Shown piece by piece: positions 36,487 through 45,983 of a DNA stretch of 64,000 nucleotides. Source of the stretch: Streptosporangium canum (lineage in GTDB: Bacteria; Actinomycetota; Actinomycetes; Streptosporangiales; Streptosporangiaceae); NCBI RefSeq assembly GCF_900113865.1, contig NZ_FOQY01000035.1, forward strand, positions 1-64,000, read 5' to 3'. The notes under the pieces are model-generated. The model had not been told where the DNA came from, made no database searches, and worked only from the letters and a program-made list of their open reading frames with translations. Each line of letters begins with the position of its first letter. Positions within the stretch are counted from its first letter, which is position 1. Made by a program: the position numbers and the translations under genes.

Positions 36487-37563
36487 CTAGCGGGCAATGG
36501 CCGCCAGCAGCCGGGCGACGTCGGAGGTGGGGGCGGCGCCCCGGGTGGACAGCCAGGCCAGCCCGTTGCGGGTGGTGAAGGCGACGAGCTTGCGGGCGTC
36601 GGACGCGGTGAGGTCCCCGGAGCCGGCCAGGACGGGGGTGAGGGCGATCCGGTGCCAGGCGGTGGGCACGCCCAGGGAGCGGGCGACCTGGACGTGGGCG
36701 GCGCGGACGGCCGAGGCGACGGGCCGCAGGTCCGCCCGGCCGGAGGGGGCGCGCCGGATCGGGGTGAGGAGGTTGACGGCGGTGATCTCGGCGCCCGCCT
36801 GCCGGGTGGAGCGGAGCATCGCCTCGTCGCCGGGGGCCAGGCCGGTCCCGGTCGCGGGCAGGGTGAAGCTCACGGTGAGCGGACGGCCCCGCGCGGCGGC
36901 CTCACGCTGGAGGGCCGTGATCGCGCCGGCGCGGCGCAGGACGGCCCCGTCGTCACCCGGATCCTGGACCTCGAAGTCGATGTAGGTGGCGCCGAAGGCA
37001 CCGACCGTCCGGCGGTAGGCGGCGGTGAGGCGGCCGAGGTCGGTGCAGGCGGCGGCCAGCTCACGGCCGACCGGACCGCCGAAGGCGAGACCGGCGTCGC
37101 CGCCGGCCGCGCGCAGGCGCCCCAGGCGGTCGGCGACCGGATTGCCGTCCTGCTCCTGCCCGCCGCCCCACCCGGGCGTGCAGTCGTGCTGCCCGGCGGT
37201 GAGGTGCCCGAGGGTGAACCAGCGGACGTTGCTCCGCCGGGCGGCCCTGGTCAGGTTGTAGAGCGGATCGCGGACGGTGTCCACGAACGTCACGAAACCC
37301 GACGGGCGGACGCCGGCGGGGGAGGGCGGCGCCGGTCCGGGCGCCTGGTCGGCCGCGGGCCGGGTGGCCAGACGGGGAGGGCCGACCCTGACGTGGGGCG
37401 CCTGGCCGGCCCGCGCCCAGCCGCCGGTCTCGGCGGGCAGCACCCAGATGGCGAGGCCGGTGCCGGCGACGAGCGCGACCGACGCGAGCGCGACCAGGGA
37501 TCGGGGCGGGGTGCCCGGCTCGCGGGTCCGGCGGGCGGCGGAGCGGTCTGTCGCCACCGACAT
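36487..37563 (-). CDS. Membrane-anchored GH18 (chitinase-like) protein
   Basis: 358 residues. A signal anchor near 20-42 (LVALASVALVAGTGLAIWVL) precedes a Pro/Ala linker and a TIM-barrel-like domain: PSGFVTFVDT, VRWFTLGHLTAG, GLAFGGPVG, ATYIDFEVQDPG, ITAVNLLTPI and a C-terminal GLAWLSTRGA. The order fits GH18-type proteins. However, the catalytic motif reads Y-I-D-F-E-V-Q-D rather than D-x-x-D-x-D-x-E, so activity is uncertain. ATG at 37563 is chosen because GAAGGTG lies 6 nt upstream. Confidence 0.75.
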   Translation of the reverse strand: MSVATDRSAARRTREPGTPPRSLVALASVALVAGTGLAIWVLPAETGGWARAGQAPHVRVGPPRLATRPAADQAPGPAPPSPAGVRPSGFVTFVDTVRDPLYNLTRAARRSNVRWFTLGHLTAGQHDCTPGWGGGQEQDGNPVADRLGRLRAAGGDAGLAFGGPVGRELAAACTDLGRLTAAYRRTVGAFGATYIDFEVQDPGDDGAVLRRAGAITALQREAAARGRPLTVSFTLPATGTGLAPGDEAMLRSTRQAGAEITAVNLLTPIRRAPSGRADLRPVASAVRAAHVQVARSLGVPTAWHRIALTPVLAGSGDLTASDARKLVAFTTRNGLAWLSTRGAAPTSDVARLLAAIAR

Positions 37564-37711
37564 GGGATTCACCTTCCGGACGACATCGAGTGGTCGCGGG
37601 GAGTGTTCGGTCCGTTACCGAGCCGACCGAAAGTCTGAACGTTAGCAAGCGGTCGCGACACCGCGCGGGCTTTCTGTGGATGCCGTCCGGAGTGCCCGGA
37701 TAATGGGATTC

Positions 37712-38635
37712 ATGAAGTTGAGGATCTTCACCGAACCGCAGCAGGGTGCCACCTACGACGAGCTGCTGGCGGTCGCGCAGGCCGCCGAGCGTCTGGGTTT
37801 CGACGCCTTCTTCCGTTCCGACCACTACATGCGGATCGGGCCGGGCGACCCCGGTCCCGGCCCCACCGACGCCTGGGTGACCCTCGCGGCTCTGGCCAGG
37901 GAGACCTCCACGATCAGGCTCGGCACCCTGGTCACCCCGGTCACCTTCCGGTTGCCGGGGTCGCTGGCGATCAGCGTGGCCCAGGTGGACCAGATGAGCG
38001 GGGGCCGGGTCGAGCTGGGCCTGGGCACCGGCTGGTTCGACGCCGAGCACACCGCGTACGGGATCCCGTTCCCGCCCGTGGGCGAGCGGTTCGGCCGGTT
38101 CGAGGAGCAGCTGGAGATCCTCACCGGCCTCTGGGCCACGCCTGCGGGCGAGACGTTCTCGTTCGAGGGCGCCCACTACCGGCTGGCGGACTCGCCCGCC
38201 CTGCCCAAGCCCGTGCAGAGCCCCAGGCCGCCGATCATCGTCGGCGGGTTCGGGGCCAAGCGCACCCCCCGGCTGGCCGCGCGGTTCGCCGACGAGTACA
38301 ACCTGCCCTTCCACACCCTGGACGACACCGGGCTGGCCTACGGCCGGATCCGGCAGGCGTGCGAGGCGGAGGGACGTTCGCGGATCGTGCTCTCGGCGGC
38401 CCAGAGCGTCGCCGTCGGCGCCGATGACGCCGAGATCGCGCGCCGGGCCGAGGCGGCCGGACAGGACCTCGCCGCGCTCCGCGCGAGCGGCCTGGCGGGC
38501 ACCCCCGCCGAGGTGGTCGACAAGATCGGCCGGTTCGCCGAGCTGGGCGCCGAACGGATCTACCTCCAGGTGATGGACCTGTCGGACCTGGACCACCTGG
38601 AGCTCATCGCCGCCGAGGTCCTGCCCCACGTGTAG
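37712..38635 (+). CDS. LLM-class F420-dependent oxidoreductase
   Basis: 307 residues, bacterial luciferase-like TIM barrel. It has DAFFRSDHYMRIG, RLGTLVTPVTFRLP, QVDQMSGGRVELGLGTGWFDAEH and PIIVGGFGAKRTPRLAARFADEYN, typical of F420-binding members of actinobacteria. Substrate unknown. The ATG at 37712 matches the usual MKLRIF start; the frame is open upstream to 37676. It is followed by a hairpin terminator. Confidence 0.9.
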   Translation: MKLRIFTEPQQGATYDELLAVAQAAERLGFDAFFRSDHYMRIGPGDPGPGPTDAWVTLAALARETSTIRLGTLVTPVTFRLPGSLAISVAQVDQMSGGRVELGLGTGWFDAEHTAYGIPFPPVGERFGRFEEQLEILTGLWATPAGETFSFEGAHYRLADSPALPKPVQSPRPPIIVGGFGAKRTPRLAARFADEYNLPFHTLDDTGLAYGRIRQACEAEGRSRIVLSAAQSVAVGADDAEIARRAEAAGQDLAALRASGLAGTPAEVVDKIGRFAELGAERIYLQVMDLSDLDHLELIAAEVLPHV

Positions 38636-38653
38636 GCCGTGGACGCCCACGTC

Positions 38654-38688
38654 GACGACGCCGGAGCCGGCAGGCTCCCGGCGTCGTC
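38654..38688 (+). terminator. Hairpin terminator
   Basis: GACGACGCCGG (38654-38664) pairs with CCGGCGTCGTC (38678-38688); AGCC/GGCT extends the stem past a one-base bulge. Located 18 bp after the oxidoreductase stop. Confidence 0.7.
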
Positions 38689-38732
38689 TAACCGATGGCG
38701 CACATGATCGGATATCGGGCAGACTGAGCCGG

Positions 38733-40271
38733 GTGTTGCTCACGATCTCCACGACCGTACGGCCCGCCACCGACCTCGGATTCCTGCTGCACAAACACCC
38801 GGACCGGGTTCAGGAGTTCGGCCAGTCGTACGGCACGGCCCGCGTCTTCTACCCGGAGGCGGGCGAGGAGCGCTGCACGGCGGCGCTGATGCTCGACGTC
38901 GACCCGGTCCGCCTGGTGCGCTCGCGCGGCCGGTCCACCCCCGACTACGCGCTGGGGCAGTACGTCAACGACCGGCCCTACGCCGCGTCGTCGCTGCTGG
39001 CCGTGGCGCTGGCGGACGTGTTCCGCACGGCCCGCACCGGCCGCTGCGACAGCCGTCCGGAACTGGCCGCCGGCCCCATCCCGCTGGAGATCACGCTGCC
39101 CGTGCTGCCCTGCCGGGGCGGTCCCGAGATGGCCCACCGGTTCTTCGAACCGCTGGGCTGGACGGTCGAGGCCCAGGCCGTACCGCTGGACGAGGGGTTC
39201 CCCGAGTGGGGCGACTCCCGTTACGTACGGCTGTCGCTGCGCGGCGAGGTACGGCTGGCCGACGCGCTCAACCACCTCTACGTGCTGCTGCCGGTGCTCG
39301 ACGACGCCAAGCACTACTGGATCGCCTCCGACGAGGTGGACAAGCTGATCCGGGCGGGTGAGTCCTGGCTGGCCGCCCACCCCGACAGGAGCCTGATCAC
39401 CCGCCGCTACCTCGGCCGCCGCCGGGCCCTCGCCCGCACCGCCTTCGCCCGTCTGGCCGAGCTCGGGGACGACGTGGAGGAGGACCTCGAACCTCCCGTC
39501 GAGGAGGATCCCGCGGCCGACCCCGGGCCGACGGCGGACGCTCCCTCATCGGAGCCGGCGGGTGAGCTTCCGGCGGTGCCCGCAGGCGAGCTTCCGGCGG
39601 TGTCCGCGGGGGAGGCGCCGGGGGAGCGGGACGCCGCGCCCAAGCGGCCTCTGAACGTCCTGCGCCGGGAGGCGGTGCTCGGGGCGCTGGCGGAGTCCGG
39701 GGCGCACAGCGTCATCGACCTGGGGTGCGGGTCCGGGCAGCTGGTCGGGGCGCTGCTGGACAGGCCGGAGTTCACCAAGGTGGCCGGGGTGGACGTGTCG
39801 GCGCAGGCGCTGGCGATCGCCGCCAGGCGGTTGAGGCTCGACCGGATGCCCGACCGCCGGCGGGAACGGCTGCGGCTGTTCCAGGGGGCGCTGACCTACA
39901 CCGACGACCGGTTCGCCGGATACGACGCCGCCGTTCTCATGGAGGTCGTCGAGCACGTCGACCCGCCGCGGCTGAACGCGCTGGAGCGGGTCGTCTTCGG
40001 CGCCGCCCGGCCGGGGCACGTGATCGTGACGACCCCCAACGCCGAGTACAACGTGCGCTACGACTTCCTGGAGGGCATGCGCCACCCCGACCACCGCTTC
40101 GAGTGGACGCGGGCGCAGTTCCAGGCGTGGGCGGCGGGGGTCTGCCGCGAGTACGGCTACCACGTCGCCTTCCGGCCGGTCGGCGACGACGACCCCGAGC
40201 TGGGGCCGCCCACCCAGATGGCCCTGTTCGGCAGGGGAAGCGCCGCGAACGCGGGAGGCGGAGATGACTGA
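38733..40271 (+). CDS. hen1: Bacterial Hen1, RNA 3'-terminal ribose 2'-O-methyltransferase
   Basis: 512 residues. N-terminal Hen1-specific domain (LLTISTTVRPATDLGFLLHKHPDRV, split, to about 245). A Pro/Glu linker contains duplicated GELPAV units (about 250-300). The C-terminal methyltransferase has IDLGCGSGQL (SAM loop, 328-336), the metal site MEVVEHVDP (Glu404, Glu407, His408) and GMRHPDHRFEWTR (His454 region). Hen1 methylates the 3' ribose at the break during Pnkp-dependent RNA repair, preventing recleavage. The gene overlaps pnkp by 8 bp. GTG start without a strong Shine-Dalgarno. Confidence 0.95.
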   Translation: MLLTISTTVRPATDLGFLLHKHPDRVQEFGQSYGTARVFYPEAGEERCTAALMLDVDPVRLVRSRGRSTPDYALGQYVNDRPYAASSLLAVALADVFRTARTGRCDSRPELAAGPIPLEITLPVLPCRGGPEMAHRFFEPLGWTVEAQAVPLDEGFPEWGDSRYVRLSLRGEVRLADALNHLYVLLPVLDDAKHYWIASDEVDKLIRAGESWLAAHPDRSLITRRYLGRRRALARTAFARLAELGDDVEEDLEPPVEEDPAADPGPTADAPSSEPAGELPAVPAGELPAVSAGEAPGERDAAPKRPLNVLRREAVLGALAESGAHSVIDLGCGSGQLVGALLDRPEFTKVAGVDVSAQALAIAARRLRLDRMPDRRRERLRLFQGALTYTDDRFAGYDAAVLMEVVEHVDPPRLNALERVVFGAARPGHVIVTTPNAEYNVRYDFLEGMRHPDHRFEWTRAQFQAWAAGVCREYGYHVAFRPVGDDDPELGPPTQMALFGRGSAANAGGGDD

Positions 40272-42807
40272 GATCGCTGTGCCGGAGATGTCGCTGGTCG
40301 TGCTCGTCGGAGTGTCGGGGAGCGGCAAGTCGACCTTCGCCCGCAAGCACTTCACACCGACCCAGGTGGTCTCCTCGGACTTCTGCCGGGGCCTGGTGGC
40401 CGACGACGAGAACGACCAGGCCGCCACCCCCGACGCCTTCGACGTGCTCGACTACATCGTCGGCACCCGGCTGCGGCGGGGCCTGCTCACGGTCGTGGAC
40501 GCCACCAACGTCCAGTGGGACGCGCGCAAGAAGCTGATCGAGCTCGCCAAGTCCCACAACGTGCTGGTCGACGCGATCGTCATGGACGTGCCGGAGGAGG
40601 TGGCGATCGAGCGGAACGAGGCCAGGCCCGACCGGGACTTCGGGCCCCATGTGATCCGGCGGCAGCGCAAGGACCTGCGGCGGTCCATGGCGAAGATCTC
40701 CCGGGACGGCTTCCGCCGGGTCCACGTGCTGCGGGGGACCGACGAGATCGAGGCCGCCACGGTCGTCCGGGAGAAGGCGTGGTCCGACAGGCGTGAGCTG
40801 ACCGGGCCGTTCGACATCATCGGCGACGTGCACGGATGCCGCGCCGAGCTGGAGACGCTGCTGCGCACCCTGGGCTGGGAGATCGAACCCGGCGCCACGG
40901 GCGCGACCCACCCCGAGGGCAGGACGGCGGTGTTCGTCGGCGACCTGGTGGACCGGGGCCCGGACTCGCCGGGCGTGCTCCGGCTGGTCATGGGCATGGT
41001 CGCGGCCGGGACCGCGCTGTGCGTGTCGGGCAACCACGAGCAGAAGCTGGCCCGCGCGCTCAACGGCCGCAAGGTCAGGGTCGCCCACGGGCTGCAGGAG
41101 TCGCTGGACCAGCTCGCCGCCGAGCCCGAGGAGTTCCGGACGGCCGCCCTGGCCTTCATGGACGGGCTGATCAGCCACTACCAGCTCGACGGCGGCAGGC
41201 TCGTCGTCGCGCACGCCGGGCTGAAGGAGGCCTACCACGGCCGCGCCTCGGGCCGGGTGCGCTCCTTCGCGCTGTACGGCGACACCACCGGTGAGACCGA
41301 CGAGTACGGCCTGCCGGTGCGCTACCCCTGGGCGCGGGAGTACCGGGGCCGGGCCATGGTCGTCTACGGTCACACCCCCGTCCCCGAGACCGAGTGGATC
41401 AACAACACGATCTGCCTGGACACCGGGGTCGTGTTCGGCGGGCGGCTGACCGCGCTGCGCTACCCGGCCAAGGAGATCGTCTCGGTGCCCGCCGAGAAGG
41501 TCTGGTACGAGTCGGTCAGGCCGTTCGCCGCCCCGGGCCACCGCGACCCCGGTGTGCTCTCCATCGAGGACGTCCGGGGCACCCAGCACATCGAGGTACG
41601 CCACGGCGGCGGCCGGATCAAGGTCCGGGAGGAGAACTCGGCCGCGGCGCTGGAGATCATGAGCCGGTTCGCGGTCGATCCGCGCTGGCTGGTCTACCTT
41701 CCCCCGACGATGGCGCCGCCGGAGACCTCCAGGCTCGACGGCTACCTGGAGCACCCGGCTGAGGCGTTCGAGGAGTTCGCGGCCGCCGGGATCACCCGGG
41801 TCGTGTGCGAGGAGAAGCACATGGGCTCGCGGGCGGTGGCCGTACTGGCCAGGAGCCCGCAGGTGGCGGCGGAGCGGTTCGGGGTCGCCGACGGCACCGC
41901 CGGAGCGGTCTACACCCGCACGGGCAGGCCGTTCTTCGCCGACACCACCGAGCTGGTGGACCGGCTCAGGCGGGCCTGCGCCCCTCTCATGGACGAGCTG
42001 GGGTCGGACTGGCTCGCACTCGACTGCGAGCTGCTGCCCTGGTCGGCCAAGGCGGAGGGGCTGATCCGCAGCCAGTACGCGTCGGTCGGGGCCGCGGCCC
42101 GCACCGCGCTGCCGGAGGCGGTCGCCGTCCTGGAGGCGGCGGCGGGGCGCGGGCTGGATGTGGGCGATCTGCTGGACCGCACCCGCCGCCGCCTGACCAA
42201 CGCTGCCCGGTTCCGGGACGCGTACGCGCGTTACTGCTGGCCGGTCTCCGGCCTGGACGGCGTACGGCTGGCGCCGTTCCAGGTCCTCGCCTGCGAGGGC
42301 CGGGCGACCGCCGCGCGGGAGCCGCACTCCTGGCACCTGGACGTGCTCTCCCGGCTCGCCGATCCGCTGATCGCGCCCACCCGGCACGTGTCCGTCGACC
42401 TGGCCTCGCAGGAGTCCAGGGACGCCGCGACCGCCTGGTGGTCGGCGCTGACCGCCGAGGGCGGGGAGGGCATGGTGGTCAAGCCGCTGGAGTGGCCGGG
42501 CCGCGAGGGAGCGGACGGGCGGGGCGGCGGACCGGGCGCGGCCGTGCCCGAGGGCCGGGTACAGCCGGGGATCAAGGTGCGCGGGCGGGAGTACCTGCGG
42601 ATCATCTACGGCCCCGACTACACCGAGAGCCTGGAGGTCCTGCGCCACCGGTTCCTGGGCCGCAAGCGCTCCCTCGCCCTGCGGGAGCATGCCCTCGGGC
42701 TGGAGGCGCTGTCCAGGCTGGCCGACGGCGAGCCGCTGTGGCGGGTGCACGAGGCGGTCTTCGCCGTTCTCGCACTGGAATCCGAGCCGGTGGACCCGCG
42801 TCTGTGA
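40264..42807 (+). CDS. pnkp: Polynucleotide kinase-phosphatase-ligase (Pnkp), RNA repair
   Basis: 847 residues with the three Pnkp modules. The 5'-kinase P-loop is GVSGSGKST (Lys22, Ser23). The metallophosphoesterase has GDVHGC (Asp188, His190), GDLVDRGPDS, GNHEQK and VYGHTP. The C-terminal adenylyltransferase/ligase has EEKHMGSRAV with nucleotidyl Lys518, LDCELLPW and EGMVVKP. It heals 3' phosphate and 5' hydroxyl ends of cleaved RNA and, with Hen1, seals them. The ATG lies within the 3' end of hen1, after GGAGGCGGAG. All catalytic motifs appear intact. Confidence 0.96.
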   Translation: MTEIAVPEMSLVVLVGVSGSGKSTFARKHFTPTQVVSSDFCRGLVADDENDQAATPDAFDVLDYIVGTRLRRGLLTVVDATNVQWDARKKLIELAKSHNVLVDAIVMDVPEEVAIERNEARPDRDFGPHVIRRQRKDLRRSMAKISRDGFRRVHVLRGTDEIEAATVVREKAWSDRRELTGPFDIIGDVHGCRAELETLLRTLGWEIEPGATGATHPEGRTAVFVGDLVDRGPDSPGVLRLVMGMVAAGTALCVSGNHEQKLARALNGRKVRVAHGLQESLDQLAAEPEEFRTAALAFMDGLISHYQLDGGRLVVAHAGLKEAYHGRASGRVRSFALYGDTTGETDEYGLPVRYPWAREYRGRAMVVYGHTPVPETEWINNTICLDTGVVFGGRLTALRYPAKEIVSVPAEKVWYESVRPFAAPGHRDPGVLSIEDVRGTQHIEVRHGGGRIKVREENSAAALEIMSRFAVDPRWLVYLPPTMAPPETSRLDGYLEHPAEAFEEFAAAGITRVVCEEKHMGSRAVAVLARSPQVAAERFGVADGTAGAVYTRTGRPFFADTTELVDRLRRACAPLMDELGSDWLALDCELLPWSAKAEGLIRSQYASVGAAARTALPEAVAVLEAAAGRGLDVGDLLDRTRRRLTNAARFRDAYARYCWPVSGLDGVRLAPFQVLACEGRATAAREPHSWHLDVLSRLADPLIAPTRHVSVDLASQESRDAATAWWSALTAEGGEGMVVKPLEWPGREGADGRGGGPGAAVPEGRVQPGIKVRGREYLRIIYGPDYTESLEVLRHRFLGRKRSLALREHALGLEALSRLADGEPLWRVHEAVFAVLALESEPVDPRL

Positions 42808-42915
42808 CCTCCGGGTAAAGACAGGTGAAGCAGGAAGGCATTTTCCCGATTGGGACGATCGCTCCCCCCATACAGGTCCATATCGTTGGAGGCCGGACCA
42901 TCAGGGGGGAACGTC

Positions 42916-44079
42916 GTGAGATTCGATCGTGCGGCTCTGCGGGAAGTCGTCGCCATCCACGACGACCAGGGGGTTCTGTCGTTCTACGTGACCGCCGACC
43001 CCCGGGAGGAGGCGGCGGTCCGGCCCGCCTGGCGGATCCGGTTCGGCAACCAGCTCACCGAGCTGCGGGAACAGGTCATGGCCGACGAGGACCGGGCGCG
43101 GCGGACGGCCGTCCTCAAAAGGCTGGAAGGGCTCGACCAGGATCTCGGGCTGCTGCTCAACCCGACCGAGTCCGGGCTGGGGCGGGTGCTGTACGCCCCG
43201 ATCGGCAGTGACGAGGTGTGGACCTTCTCCTTCCAGCTGCCGGTCGCCGACCAGATCGTGCTGGAGTCGACCGCCTACGTCCGCCCGCTGGTCAACACGG
43301 TCGAGACCGCGCCGCCGGCCGGGATCGCGCTCGTCTCCCGGGACGGACTACGCATGATCGACTACCGGTACGGCATGGCCGAGGACGCCGACAGGACGTA
43401 CTTCGACGTCAGCGCCGAGGACTGGCGGCAGATGCGCGGCCCCGCCGCCTCAGAGCTCGCCCGGCAGGGCGCGGCGCACCGGGACAGGTTCGAGCGCCGG
43501 GTCGAGGACAACCTCACCAGGCTGCTGCGTGCCACCGTGCCGGACATCGCCGAGCAGGCCGAGAGCCGGGGCTGGACCACGGTCGTGCTGATCGGCGACG
43601 TCCAGCTGACCGAGGTCGTGGCGGCGGAGCTGAACGGCGACGTCATCCAGATCGACGCGGTGGTGGACTCGCTGCCCCCGGCGAAGATCGCCGAGTATGC
43701 GGAACCCCAGCTGCTGGCCGCCCGGACCCGGCGCGGCGTCGAGCTGGCGGAGCGGGTCAAGGACGCCGCCCTGTCCGGCGGGCGCGGGTCACTCGGCCTG
43801 GAGGAGACGCTCACCGGGCTCAACGAGAGCCGGGTGGCTCAGCTCCTGCTGGCCGAATCCCGTGAGTGGAGCGGCAGCCGTACCGCCGGCGGGTGGCTCT
43901 GCCCGCCCGGCCAGGTGCCGCAGGGGGAGACGGCGCAGTCGCTCGTGCAGGAGTCCAGGATGGGGGAGCGCATGATCGAGCGCGCTCTGGACATCGACGC
44001 CGAGGTGGTCGTCCTGGACCAGAAGGCCTCCGAGGCCCTCACCGACTTCGACGGGGTCGCCGCGGTCCTGCGCTGGTAG
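42916..44079 (+). CDS. eRF1-like (aeRF1/baeRF-type) protein, putative ribosome-rescue factor
   Basis: 387 residues from the GTG at 42916, with GGGGGGA 5-6 nt upstream. The order resembles bacterial eRF1-like proteins: an N-terminal domain (VRFDRAALREVVAIHDDQGVL, shortened), a middle domain with VSRDGLRMIDYRYGMAEDADR and a helical HRDRFERRVEDNL segment, and a C-terminal eL30e-like alpha/beta domain (TVVLIGDVQLTEVVAAEL to the end, ending EVVVLDQKASEALTDFDGVAAVLRW in pieces). I see no canonical GGQ. It starts 108 bp behind pnkp on the same strand. Assignment to a specific baeRF family needs a profile search. Confidence 0.55.
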   Translation: MRFDRAALREVVAIHDDQGVLSFYVTADPREEAAVRPAWRIRFGNQLTELREQVMADEDRARRTAVLKRLEGLDQDLGLLLNPTESGLGRVLYAPIGSDEVWTFSFQLPVADQIVLESTAYVRPLVNTVETAPPAGIALVSRDGLRMIDYRYGMAEDADRTYFDVSAEDWRQMRGPAASELARQGAAHRDRFERRVEDNLTRLLRATVPDIAEQAESRGWTTVVLIGDVQLTEVVAAELNGDVIQIDAVVDSLPPAKIAEYAEPQLLAARTRRGVELAERVKDAALSGGRGSLGLEETLTGLNESRVAQLLLAESREWSGSRTAGGWLCPPGQVPQGETAQSLVQESRMGERMIERALDIDAEVVVLDQKASEALTDFDGVAAVLRW

Positions 44080-44418
44080 GAGACACGAGTCCGCCGGGCG
44101 GATGCCCGCACCTCTTCCCAGGGGCTTCCCGGCTCTTCCCGAGGTGCCGGGCGTCTCGCCGTCCCGGGCCGCCTGTCGCGCCCGGGAGCCCGCGACGGCC
44201 GCGCGCGGCGCCTGGCGATCACGCGCGGCGCGTGACGCCCGGACGCGGGGCCTGTGACGAGAGCCGCGCTGATCCACAGCGAGACGCTGTGAGACACTCT
44301 TCATTAAGTCGAATTATGTTTTCGCAGCTCATGACATGAACAGCCCCCCGAACCGGATCGGGTGCGATCTCCTGTGCCGATCCAGGGATACCTACGTTCT
44401 TCGGGGGAAAGGACGGTC
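44080..44418. other. Intergenic region with several hairpins
   Basis: No gene seen. CCCGGGC (44163-44169) pairs with GCCCGGG (44180-44186), terminator-like for the upstream gene. TCACGCG-CGG-CGCGTGA lies at 44219-44235 and CACAGCG-AGA-CGCTGTG at 44275-44291. The last, about 130 nt before the sugar porter, may be an operator. Confidence 0.5.
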
Positions 44419-45828
44419 ATGGTCGGTACCGCCTCTTCGGGCACTTCCAGTGAGCATCTCGGGCATGTCGTCTTCATCACCGCCGCGGCGGCACTGGGCG
44501 GGTTCCTCTTCGGCTACGACAGCGCGGTCATCAACGGCGCCGTCACCGGAATCCAGAAGCACTTCGGCGTCGGCCCTGTCCAGATCGGCATCGTGGTGGC
44601 CATCGCGCTGCTGGGCTCGGCGGTCGGCGCGTGGATCGCCGGAAGCATAGCCGACCGCTGGGGGCGCACCAGGACCATGCAGGTGGCCGCGCTCCTGTTC
44701 GCGGTCAGCTCCATCGGTCAGGCGCTGCCGTTCGCGATCTGGGACCTGGCCTTCTGGCGGGTGCTCGCCGGCGTCGGGATCGGCATGGCCTCGGTGATCG
44801 GGCCCGCCTACATCGCCGAGGTCGCCCCGCCGGCCTACCGGGGACGCCTGGGATCCTTCCAGCAGCTCGCGATCGTGCTGGGCATCGCGGTCTCCCAGCT
44901 CGTCAACTACGCGATCGCGCAGACGGCCGGAGGCAACGTCAACAACGTGCTGTTCGGGCTGCAGGCCTGGCAGTGGATGCTCGGCGCCTGCCTGATCCCC
45001 GCCCTGCTGTACCTGCTCTTCTCGACGATCATTCCCGAGTCGCCGCGCTTCCTCATCGCGGTGGGGAAGACGGACCTGGCGCGCCAGGTGCTCAGGGAGG
45101 TCGAAGGCGACAAGGTCGACCTGGACGCGCGGGTGACGGAGATCTACAACCTGCTGCGCAGCGAGCGCCCGCCCCGGATGCGGGACCTGCGCGGCCCGGC
45201 GCTGGGGCTGCTGCCGATCGTCTGGATCGGCATCCTGCTCTCGGTCTTCCAGCAGTTCGTCGGCATCAACGTCATCTTCTACTACTCCGCGTCGCTGTGG
45301 CAGTCGGTCGGCATCAACCAGAGCGACTCGCTGCTGATCAGCTTCTCCACCTCGATCATCAACATCGTCGGCACCTTCATCGCCATCGCGCTGGTCGACC
45401 GGATCGGCCGCAAGCCGCTGCTGCTGATCGGTTCCGCGGGCATGGCGGTCGCGCTCGCCACGGCCGCGTGGGCCTTCAGCGCGGGAGTCCACACCGGCGA
45501 CACCGTCCGGCTGCCGGGGTCGCAGGGCACCGTCGCCCTGGTCGCCGCACACGTCTTCGTGCTGTTCTTCGCGCTGTCGTGGGGGGTCGTCGTCTGGGTG
45601 CTGCTCGGCGAGATGTTCCCCAACAGGATCAGGGCCGCCGCGCTGTCGGTGGCCGCCGCGGCCCAGTGGGTGGCCAACTGGCTGATCACCGTCTCGTTCC
45701 CGTCCCTGGCGGCGTGGAGCCTGTCCGGGGCCTACGTGGGCTACGCCTTCTTCGCCGTGCTGTCCTTCGTCTTCGTGCTGTTCAAGGTGAGGGAGACCAA
45801 GGGGCGCAGGCTGGAGGAGATGGGCTAG
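44419..45828 (+). CDS. Sugar porter (MFS) family sugar:proton symporter
   Basis: 469 residues, 12 transmembrane segments. Signature motifs are LGGFLFGYDSAVINGA, SIADRWGRTRTM, PESPRFLIAVGK, QQFVGINVIFYY, LVDRIGRKPLLLIGSAG and a C-terminal VRETKGRRLEEM. It closely resembles GlcP/XylE/GalP transporters, so glucose or another hexose or pentose is the likely substrate. ATG at 44419 has AAAGGA 6-7 nt upstream; the frame is open to 44362. Confidence 0.92.
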   Translation: MVGTASSGTSSEHLGHVVFITAAAALGGFLFGYDSAVINGAVTGIQKHFGVGPVQIGIVVAIALLGSAVGAWIAGSIADRWGRTRTMQVAALLFAVSSIGQALPFAIWDLAFWRVLAGVGIGMASVIGPAYIAEVAPPAYRGRLGSFQQLAIVLGIAVSQLVNYAIAQTAGGNVNNVLFGLQAWQWMLGACLIPALLYLLFSTIIPESPRFLIAVGKTDLARQVLREVEGDKVDLDARVTEIYNLLRSERPPRMRDLRGPALGLLPIVWIGILLSVFQQFVGINVIFYYSASLWQSVGINQSDSLLISFSTSIINIVGTFIAIALVDRIGRKPLLLIGSAGMAVALATAAWAFSAGVHTGDTVRLPGSQGTVALVAAHVFVLFFALSWGVVVWVLLGEMFPNRIRAAALSVAAAAQWVANWLITVSFPSLAAWSLSGAYVGYAFFAVLSFVFVLFKVRETKGRRLEEMG

Positions 45829-45858
45829 GACCGTGCCGGTGCCTCCCGTGAACCCTGT

Positions 45859-45885
45859 GAACCCGGCGGAGTCCCCGGCGGGTTC
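45859..45885. terminator. Weak hairpin in a gene-free gap
   Basis: GAACCCG (45859-45865) pairs with CGGGTTC (45879-45885), 13-base loop, between the convergent sugar porter and DUF1707 genes. Confidence 0.35.
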
Positions 45886-45983
45886 CGTGCCTCCCCCGCG
45901 CCCCCGGACGGGCCACGTGTCAGGGCCGTGCCGCCGGCCGGGTCCGTGCCCGGCGCGGGTCCCCGTGCCGGCCGGGCCGGTGC

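Noticed and set aside
42850..42915. Upstream extension of the eRF1-like gene
   Set aside because: The GTG at 42916 has a strong GGGGGGA and the protein start VRFDRAALREVV is coherent; the added 22 residues look random.
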